Source: Algorimicrobium algoritergicola (GTDB lineage: Bacteria > Bacteroidota > Bacteroidia > Flavobacteriales > Flavobacteriaceae). Taken from it: a stretch of DNA of 64,000 bases. The notes below the pieces were generated by a model. It saw nothing but the letters and a program-made list of their open reading frames with translations. It had not been told where the DNA came from and ran no database searches. Positions within the stretch are counted from its first letter, which is position 1; each line of letters opens with the position of its first letter. Positions 38,747 to 45,416 of this stretch are shown here, piece by piece. The position numbers were made by a program, and so were the translations under genes. Location: positions 50,211 through 114,210 of the forward strand of contig NZ_VSKL01000008.1 of the NCBI RefSeq assembly GCF_008086165.1. The letters are read 5' to 3'.

Positions 38747-39283
38747 TTAAGATTTTTTAATTCTTGAAAGCGTTTCAGGAGTCATTCTTAAATACGAAGC
38801 AATATATTTATTTGGAATTTCCTGGAATAGTTGAGGGCTTCTTTTTAAAACTCTATGATAGCGTTCTACAGGAGATGACGTTAAAATATCTCTTTCTCTT
38901 TCCATTTGTTGTAAAACGAAACTTTCTAAAATAGAAAGCCATATTTTTTTATTCTCTACAGTTGATTCAATGAAAGATATATACTTTTTTTTATTGATGG
39001 ATTTTAACGTCGTTTTCTTTAATGCTTGAATATAAAAATCAGAAGGCTGTTCATTTAAAAATGAATCTAATGAAGCTATCAAATTATCTTTATATCCAAA
39101 CCTAATGGTGTGTTCTTCATATTCATCAATTACAAATATTCTCAAGCTTCCATTTATGACTAGATAGATGTTCGTGTCAATACTACCTTTGATTTTTAAA
39201 TATTCATTGCGCTCTAATTGTATTTCTCTATCCCAAAGATTCTCCTTGTTTATTCTATCAATTAAATTTGAAATAGGATTCAT
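38747..39283 (-). CDS. Crp/Fnr-family transcriptional regulator
   Basis: 178 aa. Cyclic-nucleotide-binding beta-roll (about 25-115; YLKIKGSIDTNIYLVINGSLRIFVIDEYEEHTIRFGY), dimer helix, and a short helix-turn-helix ending FQEIPNKYIASYLRMTPETLSRIKKS. It is shorter than E. coli Crp, lacking the last wing strands, but this short form is common in Bacteroidota. The arginine that binds cAMP phosphate is not evident, so the ligand may differ. Start 11 bp from repeat copy C. Confidence 0.87.
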   Translation of the reverse strand: MNPISNLIDRINKENLWDREIQLERNEYLKIKGSIDTNIYLVINGSLRIFVIDEYEEHTIRFGYKDNLIASLDSFLNEQPSDFYIQALKKTTLKSINKKKYISFIESTVENKKIWLSILESFVLQQMERERDILTSSPVERYHRVLKRSPQLFQEIPNKYIASYLRMTPETLSRIKKS

Positions 39284-39294
39284 ATGGGCTTGCT

Positions 39295-39428
39295 GGTAAC
39301 GTTTTTGTTTATGAAATGTTACGTGTTTGTGTTAGCCGATTTTCGGAACGAAAATGGCAAGAAAGCAAACACGCACTTTCCTTTTGGTTAAGCACTAAAA
39401 TAAGCATTTTTTTATTTACCGTGTTGGC
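39295..39428 (-). repeat. Array repeat copy C, module 1
   Basis: Outer ends GGTAACG and CCGTGTTGGC. Inner stem CGTGTTTG (39322-39329) with CAAACACG (39366-39373); terminal hairpin ATTTTCG-GAA-CGAAAAT (39339-39355). 134 bp, closely similar to copies B and D from the terminal hairpin to the right end. Confidence 0.9.
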
Positions 39429-39540
39429 AGTACATTCTTTTCACGAACTTAAGCTGTGATTTATTTTTAAAATTTAAAGTAGGATACTTTTTTTTATAAA
39501 TAAATTAAAAGTTTTTTATTTGTTTTATACGTGTGTTGGC
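39429..39540 (-). repeat. Array repeat copy C, module 2
   Basis: 112 bp from AGTACATTC to ACGTGTGTTGGC. It differs from module 2 of copy D (40234-40345) at four positions only. It ends like module 1 (GTGTTGGC), so it may be a second, gene-less unit. The next gene's stop codon is 10 bp away. Confidence 0.9.
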
Positions 39541-39550
39541 AAATCGTTTT

Positions 39551-40087
39551 TTATTTTTTTTCAGTTTCGATTATTTGAATTTCCTCTTCCTCAAGGTCAT
39601 CCATATTCAAAGTCGGAATTATTTTCTCTTCTTCAGTTCTTAAGTCAAGACAACTTGCTAATTCTGCTCTTTTTTTAAATTCAGATACTGTTTTGTTTTT
39701 CCACGATTCCAAATTTAAAGAATCAATTTTGTCAATTTTAAATTCAGCTTTATTGAATTCATATGTGTCATATGTATATGTGCTTTTTAAAATAACTTTG
39801 TTTTCTGATTCAGATACGGTAATTAAAGTATCATTATTTATTATTAAACTTGCGCCATTTTTAAATTCCGACATTATGAGTCCTTTGTCAGTCACTTTAT
39901 TTCGAAAAAGTATAATTTCTTCTGATTTGGTTGTCAAAACCATTATATATTCGTCCGTAATTTTATATTCGAAATAGCTCCCATCTTTCAAGCATTTATT
40001 CCAAGTTCCTATTGCGATGTGGGTTTTATTCTGTTTTTGGCAACCAAAAACAAAAAAAAGAACAAAAATTATTTTCAGGTATCTCAT
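39551..40087 (-). CDS. Small lipoprotein of unknown function
   Basis: 178 aa. Signal and lipobox FFVFGC (about residues 11-16), then QKQNKTH. Residues 22-120 read as a beta-rich lipocalin-like fold (IGTWNKCLKDGSYFEYKITDEYIMVLTTKSEEIILFRN); the C-terminal 60 residues are charged with an acidic end (MDDLEEEEIQIIETEKK). No family recognised. Start 13 bp from repeat copy D. Confidence 0.7.
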   Translation of the reverse strand: MRYLKIIFVLFFVFGCQKQNKTHIAIGTWNKCLKDGSYFEYKITDEYIMVLTTKSEEIILFRNKVTDKGLIMSEFKNGASLIINNDTLITVSESENKVILKSTYTYDTYEFNKAEFKIDKIDSLNLESWKNKTVSEFKKRAELASCLDLRTEEEKIIPTLNMDDLEEEEIQIIETEKK

Positions 40088-40100
40088 TTCTCAAATGTTT

Positions 40101-40233
40101 GCCAACGGTTTCGTGTATGAAAAGTGCGGGTTTGTGTCAGAGGATTTTCGGAACGAAAATCATAAGAAAGTAAACACGCACTTTCCTTTTGATTAGGCAC
40201 GAAAATAAGCATTTTTTTATTTACCGTGTTGGC
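40101..40233 (-). repeat. Array repeat copy D, module 1 (best-formed copy)
   Basis: Outer ends GCCAACGG (40101-40108) and CCGTGTTGGC (to 40233). Second arm pair TTTCGTG (40109-40115) with CACGAAA (40198-40204). Inner stem AAAGTGCG (40121-40128) and GTTT (40130-40133) with AAAC (40172-40175) and CGCACTTT (40177-40184). Terminal hairpin ATTTTCG-GAA-CGAAAAT (40144-40160). The whole 133 bp is one long interrupted palindrome. Confidence 0.9.
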
Positions 40234-40345
40234 AGTACATACTTCTCACGAACTTTAGCTGTGATTTATTTTTAAAATTTAAAGTAGGATACTTTTTTTT
40301 ATAAATAAATTAGAAGTTTTTTATTTGTTTTATACGTGTGTTGGC
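40234..40345 (-). repeat. Array repeat copy D, module 2
   Basis: 112 bp, about 96% identical to 39429-39540 (four differences by direct comparison). AT-rich middle, ends ACGTGTGTTGGC. Adjacent to the microsatellite. Confidence 0.9.
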
Positions 40346-40360
40346 AGTAGTTTTTTATTT

Positions 40361-40520
40361 TTCCGCTATTCCGCTATTCCGCTATTCCGCTATTCCGCTA
40401 TTCCGCTATTCCGCTATTCCGCTATTCCGCTATTCCGCTATTCCGCTATTCCGCTATTCCGCTATTCCGCTATTCCGCTATTCCGCTATTCCGCTATTCC
40501 GCTATTCCGCTATTCCGCTA
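40361..40520. repeat. Perfect microsatellite (TTCCGCTA)20
   Basis: Exactly 20 uninterrupted copies of an 8-bp unit, 160 bp. It lies 23 bp beyond the stop codon of the membrane protein gene (40544) and 15 bp from repeat copy D. All reading frames are open through it, which produces spurious repetitive frames (AIPLFRYS), so I do not count it as coding. Copy number should vary by slippage. Confidence 0.97.
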
Positions 40521-40543
40521 TTCAGTTGTTCAATCAATCCGAT

Positions 40544-40939
40544 TTAATAAATCTCGTTAAAGAAATAAATCAAAAACAATGGGAACCAGATTGAAAATAG
40601 TATATATAAATTACTAAATAATCTCATTTTTTTGTTAATCGTTTTATTCCGTTCTATTATTTTTTCTGCTCTTTTTTTAAATGTATATAAATAGGTGTTA
40701 ATTCCTACTAAAATTAGGTAAAGTCCGAAAACCGAATAAGGCAGAAATTTTTTGCCAACAATCATGCTCAAGTCAGTTACGAAATAAAGGATTATTAAAA
40801 TCAGCAATATGTTAGTGCCTTGACAAAAAGAAATTATAAAAGTTGGAAACGCTTCTGGGTCAGAATCCAATTTTTTTTGCTTTTCATAATGATACTGGAA
40901 AAGGTCATCATAAAATTCCGTTATCCTATTCAATATCAT
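40544..40939 (-). CDS. Small membrane protein of unknown function
   Basis: 131 aa with three predicted membrane helices (about residues 36-57, 64-84, 108-127) and charged loops (FKKRAEKIIERNKTINKKMR). N-terminal 30 residues are polar and helical. No family recognised. First gene of the array in its transcription direction, starting 34 bp from repeat copy E; its 3' end faces the microsatellite. Confidence 0.6.
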   Translation of the reverse strand: MILNRITEFYDDLFQYHYEKQKKLDSDPEAFPTFIISFCQGTNILLILIILYFVTDLSMIVGKKFLPYSVFGLYLILVGINTYLYTFKKRAEKIIERNKTINKKMRLFSNLYILFSIWFPLFLIYFFNEIY

Positions 40940-40973
40940 ATTTTCAATTCGATTTCGGTTTTCTCAAATTACT

Positions 40974-41103
40974 GGCAACGTGTTCGTGTATGGAAAGTTG
41001 CGTTTTTGTAAGCGAGGATTTTCCGAAGGAAAATCAGACGTAACAAAATAGCAACGATCTTAATTTAAGCACTAATCTAGCAATTTTTGATACACGTTGT
41101 TAG
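40974..41103 (-). repeat. Array repeat copy E
   Basis: Outer ends GGCAACGTG and CACGTTGTTAG. Inner arms GTTGC (40997-41001) and TTTTGT (41004-41009) pair with ACAAAA (41043-41048) and GCAAC (41051-41055). Terminal hairpin GATTTTCC-GAA-GGAAAATC (41017-41035). The arms differ in sequence from copies B-D but keep the pairing, including a swapped closing pair (C-G in place of G-C). Confidence 0.85.
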
Positions 41104-41526
41104 TTTTTAGTGCTTTTTAGATTCCAATTAAATTCTTTTTTATTCATTATATTTTTCAATTCCGCAAACTTGCTAAAATTCCGTTTGAGTGATTTCCCTT
41201 TTTCCTTTATTGGAGTTTGAGTAAATAATTCCGCAAATAGCTAAACTCCGATTGAGTAATTTTTAGCGTAATCTAATTTTTTTTGATTCCGCAAGCGAGC
41301 TAAATAATCCGTAAAATATTCCTTTTAGAAATTGAGTGAGAATTGATTTTTATATCTTTTTGGAAAATAGCATATTCATGTTACGTTTTTAATTCCGCAA
41401 ACTTGCTTAAGCATTAAAACTAACGTGTTATATAATAACTTTTATCACTCATATCCAGTAATTACGTCAGGATAGAGTAGGTTGTAAGTGACTGTTATCC
41501 CATAAAGATACTTATTTTTAGGTAAC
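41104..41526. repeat. Gene-free interval with four ATTCCGCAA repeats
   Basis: No gene seen. Four copies of a unit beginning ATTCCGCAA and continuing to GCTAAA or GCTTAA at 41159, 41228, 41286 and 41392, the first two followed by TCCG-TTGAGT-ATTT. After the last copy, AAGCATTAAAACTAACGTGTTAT (41409-41431) resembles the right end of the array repeats, so this may be the eroded edge of the array. Confidence 0.6.
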
Positions 41527-41528
41527 AA

Positions 41529-41557
41529 AAAAGGCTTACTAACTAGTAAGCCTTTTA
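41529..41557 (-). terminator. Terminator of lysS
   Basis: Perfect 12-bp stem AAAAGGCTTACT (41529-41540) with AGTAAGCCTTTT (41545-41556), 4-nt loop. Read on the minus strand it is followed by six T in total. It lies 55 bp after the lysS stop. Confidence 0.9.
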
Positions 41558-41611
41558 ATTTTATAACGTAAATTTATTTTCGATACCTATTAGGATGGGT
41601 AAGGGTTTTAT

Positions 41612-43306
41612 TTATACCACTTCCACAAATAAACCGTCGTCTGTTTTTTCAACTTTAGCGACTTTGTTTTTTGTTAAGTCCTTAATGGCTTTGTCCCATT
41701 TTTTATTGCTTAATCCAGAAGCTTCCTTTAAATCTGTTAAAGCTAGTTTTTCTGATTTTTTTAAAAGCTCTAAAACGGCTTTGGCATCTTCACCTATAGC
41801 AACTGGTTTTTGTTCTGGGCGCATTTGTGGGAAGAATAATACTTCCTGTATGGATTGGTTGTTGGTTAAAAACATAATTAATCGGTCCATGCCAATACCC
41901 ATGCCTGATGTTGGCGGCATACCGTATTCTAAAGCACGTAAAAAATCGTAATCAATAAATTCGGTGGCTTCATCATCACCTTTTGCGGCTAGTTTTAATT
42001 GGTGTTCAAAACGTTCACGCTGATCTATTGGGTCATTTAATTCTGAATAGGCATTGGCAATTTCTTTACCGCAAACCATGAGTTCAAAACGTTCAGTTAA
42101 TTCTGGATTGTCTCTATGCTCTTTACAAAGCGGAGACATTTCTTTTGGATAATCTGTAATAAAGGTTGGTTGGATGTAATTCCCTTCGCATTTTTCGCCA
42201 AAAATTTCATCAATTAGTTTTCCTTTACCCATGGTTTTATCCACAGAAATTCCCATGCCTTTAGCAGCTTCAAAAATTTCAGCTTCGGTTTTTCCTGCAA
42301 TATCAAATCCTGTAAAATGTTCTATAGATTCTGCCATAGTAACACGTGCATACGGTGCTTTAAAATCTATGCTGTGTTCGCCAAAAGTAGCTTTAGATGT
42401 TCCGTTTACAGCAATAGCACAATGCTCCAATAACTGCTCACAGAAATCCATCATCCAGTTGTAATCTTTATAGGATACATAAATTTCCATAGCCGTAAAT
42501 TCCGGATTATGGGTTCTGTCCATACCTTCATTACGGAAGTTTTTAGAAAACTCATAAACACCATCAAAACCACCAACTATTAGGCGTTTTAGGTATAATT
42601 CGTTGGCAATTCGCATATACAAAGGCATATCCAAACTGTTGTGATGTGTTATAAATGGTCTAGCTGCTGCACCACCTGGAATAGGTTGTAAAATGGGCGT
42701 TTCCACTTCAAAGTAGCCAGCGTTGTTGAAAAAATTACGCATAGCTGTATAAAGTTTGGTTCGCTTAATGAAAATTTCTTTCACATGCGGATTCACCACC
42801 AAATCAGCATAGCGTTGTCTGTAACGTTGCTCTGGATCTGTAAAGGCATCATGAATTTTACCTTCAGCATCTTCACGAGGTTGTGGTAAGGGTTTTAGCG
42901 TTTTACTTAATAAGGTGAAATTTTTAACCATAACGGTTTTTTCGCCCACTTGGGTTGTGAAAAGTTCACCTTCAATACCTATAAAATCGCCAATATCCAG
43001 AAGCTTTTTATATATGGTGTTGTATTTTGTTTTATCGTCTCCTGTGCAAATTTCATCACGATTAAAATACACTTGAATACGACCCGCACTATCTTGAAGT
43101 TCCGCAAAACTAGCATTTCCTTGAATACGTCGCGACATTAAACGTCCAGCAAGTATAACGGTTTTTCCTTCAGAAAAATTCTGTTTGACCTGTTTAGAAG
43201 TTTCTTCTACAGGATATAAATCTGCTGGATATGGGTTAATACCTAACTCACGTAATTTGGCAAGCTTCTCTCTTCTTACGATTTCCACTTCTGATAACTG
43301 CGACAT
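41612..43306 (-). CDS. lysS: Lysyl-tRNA synthetase, class II, with C-terminal extension
   Basis: 564 aa from ATG at 43306 (MSQLSEVEIVRREKLAKLRELG). A promoter -7 box at 43338-43345 rules out the longer frame from 43405. N-terminal OB-fold anticodon-binding domain (about 50-150), class II catalytic domain with motif 2 FRNEGMDRTHNPEF and motif 3 GMGIGMDRLIMFLTN. After the usual end (LFFPQMRPEQ, about residue 490) there are about 70 extra residues (AVLELLKKSEKLALTDLKEASGLSNKKWDKAIKDL...) that look like a winged-helix domain. Charges tRNA-Lys. Confidence 0.98.
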   Translation of the reverse strand: MSQLSEVEIVRREKLAKLRELGINPYPADLYPVEETSKQVKQNFSEGKTVILAGRLMSRRIQGNASFAELQDSAGRIQVYFNRDEICTGDDKTKYNTIYKKLLDIGDFIGIEGELFTTQVGEKTVMVKNFTLLSKTLKPLPQPREDAEGKIHDAFTDPEQRYRQRYADLVVNPHVKEIFIKRTKLYTAMRNFFNNAGYFEVETPILQPIPGGAAARPFITHHNSLDMPLYMRIANELYLKRLIVGGFDGVYEFSKNFRNEGMDRTHNPEFTAMEIYVSYKDYNWMMDFCEQLLEHCAIAVNGTSKATFGEHSIDFKAPYARVTMAESIEHFTGFDIAGKTEAEIFEAAKGMGISVDKTMGKGKLIDEIFGEKCEGNYIQPTFITDYPKEMSPLCKEHRDNPELTERFELMVCGKEIANAYSELNDPIDQRERFEHQLKLAAKGDDEATEFIDYDFLRALEYGMPPTSGMGIGMDRLIMFLTNNQSIQEVLFFPQMRPEQKPVAIGEDAKAVLELLKKSEKLALTDLKEASGLSNKKWDKAIKDLTKNKVAKVEKTDDGLFVEVV

Positions 43307-43337
43307 ATTTTTAAACTGATTATTTTTTATGAAGCCA

Positions 43338-43368
43338 CAAAGATAATTACTATTCATTAGGATTTCAA
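43338..43368 (-). promoter_or_regulatory. lysS promoter
   Basis: Minus-strand TATCTTTG (plus 43338-43345), 20 bp spacer, TTG (plus 43366-43368). The lysS start codon lies 31 bp downstream. Confidence 0.75.
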
Positions 43369-43449
43369 TATATTGTACTGAAAATCGTCTGTAACGTTTT
43401 GGCACTTTTTGAGTCCTATAGATACATCAATTATTAAATAACATTTATT

Positions 43450-43608
43450 ATGAGTTTTTGGCGCGTGCTACTTTCAATTTTATGTCCTCCTTTAGCGGTT
43501 TTAGACAAAGGTTGCGGATCTATTTTAATAGTTTTTATCCTTTGGATTTGCGGTTGGGTTCCAGGCGTGATTGCTGCTTTGGTTATTTTGAATAATCCGA
43601 AGAATTAG
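43450..43608 (+). CDS. YqaE/Pmp3-family small membrane protein
   Basis: 52 aa; ATG at 43450, TAG at 43606-43608. Two membrane helices (LLSILCPPLAVLDKG and ILIVFILWICGWVPGVIAALVIL) with the family signature CPPLAVxxxxG followed by GWVPGVIAA. Homologues (Pmp3, YqaE, UPF0057) are tiny proteins linked to membrane potential and salt or cold stress. Single gene between lysS and lipB; no clear promoter seen. Confidence 0.93.
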   Translation: MSFWRVLLSILCPPLAVLDKGCGSILIVFILWICGWVPGVIAALVILNNPKN

Positions 43609-43766
43609 TGTTCAGTGTTGTGAGTCGTAGCGTTGTTTGCTGTTAAGTTATTTTTTCTCGCAGAGACGCAAAGTTTCAAAGATGTAAAGTTGATAGCTTC
43701 AAACCAATAGGATATAGTGTTTTTGTACTTTTTCACTAATCACTAATCACTAATCACTAATCACTT
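43609..43766. repeat. Spacer with CGCAGAGACGCAAAG motif and a 7-bp tandem repeat
   Basis: TTCTCGCAGAGACGCAAAG at 43655-43673 is a spacer motif I have met in many Bacteroidota genomes. CACTAAT is repeated four times at 43734-43761 with a partial fifth. A related CACCAAT run lies at 48105-48135. The 3' end supplies the TTTG (-33) of the lipB promoter. Confidence 0.7.
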
Positions 43767-43795
43767 TTTGTATTTAAAACTTTATCGTAATTTTG
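43767..43795 (+). promoter_or_regulatory. lipB promoter, nearly leaderless
   Basis: TTTG (43767-43770), 17 bp spacer, TAATTTTG (43788-43795). The lipB ATG is at 43802, only 6 nt after the -7 box, so transcription should begin at or next to the start codon. Confidence 0.8.
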
Positions 43796-43801
43796 CCATC
43801 T

Positions 43802-44521
43802 ATGAATAAGCAGATTACTTTACAAGAATTAGGACTACGCGATTACAAAGACATTTGGGAATATCAAGAGGCTCTTTTTAAGGATGTGGTTGATACTAAA
43901 ATTAAGAATAGGCGAGAGGATGCTAATCTAGAAACGCCTAATTATTTCTTACTTGTAGAACATCCGCATGTGTATACGCTTGGGAAAAGTGGCGATATGT
44001 CCAACCTATTAATTTCTGAAAAGCAGTTAGTAGAAAAAGGCGCTAAATTCTATAAAGTGAATCGTGGTGGCGATATTACCTATCATGGACCTGGACAAAT
44101 AGTGGGTTATCCGATTTTGGATTTAGAAAATTTCTTTACCGATATTCATAAATACTTACGCCTTTTAGAGGAAATGATTATTCTAACGTTAGAAGAATAT
44201 GGCCTGAAAGCGGAACGTAGTCCTGGAGAAACAGGCGTATGGTTGGATGTAGGAACACCATTTGCCAGAAAAATATGTGCTATGGGAGTTCGCGCGAGTC
44301 GTTGGGTTACCATGCATGGATTTGCCTTGAATGTCAATGCCGATTTGGGCTATTTTGATAATATGATTCCGTGTGGTATTAAAGGCAAAGCGGTTACCTC
44401 ATTAAACGTTGAATTAGGAAAACGAACGATAGATGAAACCGAAGTAAAAGCGAAATTATTAACGCATTTTTCGGCACTTTTTGAATCATCATTTATTGCA
44501 GAATCCGTTTCGGTTAAGTAA
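43802..44521 (+). CDS. lipB: Octanoyl-(acyl carrier protein) transferase
   Basis: 239 aa from ATG at 43802 (MNKQITLQELGLRDYKDIWEYQE); a TTG at 43793 lies inside the promoter and was rejected. Signatures: VEHPHVYTLGKSG, RGGDITYHGPGQIVGYPI, GVWLD, KICAMGVRASRWVTMHGFALNV (catalytic Lys) and MIPCGIKGKAVTSL (catalytic Cys). Transfers octanoate to lipoyl domains, the first step of lipoate synthesis. lipA is not in this window. Confidence 0.97.
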   Translation: MNKQITLQELGLRDYKDIWEYQEALFKDVVDTKIKNRREDANLETPNYFLLVEHPHVYTLGKSGDMSNLLISEKQLVEKGAKFYKVNRGGDITYHGPGQIVGYPILDLENFFTDIHKYLRLLEEMIILTLEEYGLKAERSPGETGVWLDVGTPFARKICAMGVRASRWVTMHGFALNVNADLGYFDNMIPCGIKGKAVTSLNVELGKRTIDETEVKAKLLTHFSALFESSFIAESVSVK

Positions 44522-44534
44522 TTTATTATTGAAA

Positions 44535-45335
44535 TTATGTCTGATTGCGATATTCCTTTAATTTTATAAACGGACTGGTTGTACGATTTTTAAAACCATG
44601 AATTCCCGAACTGACAATTAAAATTCCAGCAGCAATAATAGCCGTTATATAAATTGTTTCCTGATCCGATTTATTGGCAACTGCAATGGCAATCAAAGCC
44701 CAAGCACCAACCAAAGCAAATTCGCGCATATTGCGTTGCCAAGTGACCAGTAAATTAATAATAGTTGCAATACCAATCATAATAATAGTCCATGTAACGG
44801 GTGAAATTCCAAAACCATCCCAATCAGTTTTCACTAAATAGGATGATACGTTTGCAATACTAGCAACCGTAACCCAACCGCTATAAAATACAAATGGCCA
44901 CCAAACAAATGCGATAATTGAAATGGGAGCATCCCATAATTCCATGACATTATTAATAACTATTTTAAGAAGCGCTATTAATAATAAGAATATAAAAACA
45001 CAGGATAATCCGGTGTAACCATAAAGCCAAGCAAAAACCCACGCACTATTTGCGACACACGATATAACAAACCACCAACCTGTTTTTAAAATGAAATCGT
45101 CATTGCGGACTTTTACAAATAAGCTTCTACCTTGGTAAACAATAAACCCTAGAAGTAGTAAGTATATAAATCCCCAAATGGAAAATGCATAACCAGCGGG
45201 AGTAAACAGGGAATTTAAATTGTTTGAAACGTCACCAATTGTTGTGTTGTTTATGTTTCCTGTATTGGATAAATAATTAATAATTATGGTGGAAACCAAA
45301 GCGATACCGTTACTAATTTGGAGCGTTTTTTTCAT
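44535..45335 (-). CDS. TspO/MBR-related tryptophan-rich membrane protein
   Basis: 266 aa with about eight membrane helices, longer than the 150-160 aa five-helix TspO. NSLFTPAGYAFSIWGFIYLLLLGFIVYQ matches the signature of flavobacterial tryptophan-rich sensory proteins; Trp residues recur (WWFVISC, AFVWWPFVFYSGW, TWTIIMIG). The function of these long forms is unknown; a porphyrin or sensory role is guesswork. Convergent with lipB (13 bp between stops). Confidence 0.75.
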   Translation of the reverse strand: MKKTLQISNGIALVSTIIINYLSNTGNINNTTIGDVSNNLNSLFTPAGYAFSIWGFIYLLLLGFIVYQGRSLFVKVRNDDFILKTGWWFVISCVANSAWVFAWLYGYTGLSCVFIFLLLIALLKIVINNVMELWDAPISIIAFVWWPFVFYSGWVTVASIANVSSYLVKTDWDGFGISPVTWTIIMIGIATIINLLVTWQRNMREFALVGAWALIAIAVANKSDQETIYITAIIAAGILIVSSGIHGFKNRTTSPFIKLKEYRNQT

Positions 45336-45416
45336 GAGGTTTTAATGGTTTAATAGATGGCTAAAATTAAACAGTCATCAGATTTTAAATTAATGCATTC
45401 AGTGAAATTTTGCGTG

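Noticed and set aside
40325..40594. Two plus-strand open frames of 69-89 codons through the TTCCGCTA tract
   Set aside because: They consist almost wholly of the repeat translated (AIPLFRYS); an 8-bp repeat without stops leaves every frame open. No promoter or homologous domain.
34794..41103. Calling the array a true chromosomal integron
   Set aside because: No tyrosine integrase with attI in the window, and the repeat ends (GCCAACG, CGTGTTGGC) do not match the attC consensus RYYYAAC/GTTRRRY exactly. Only the likeness in layout is claimed.
43307..43405. Upstream extension of lysS by 33 residues
   Set aside because: The extra residues have no family match and a good promoter (-7 box 43338-43345) lies inside them.
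43734..43766. CACTAAT and AATCACC tandem tracts as CRISPR
   Set aside because: Units are 7 bp in direct contact with no spacers; also no cas genes. The 8-bp tract at 40361 was rejected as CRISPR for the same reason.
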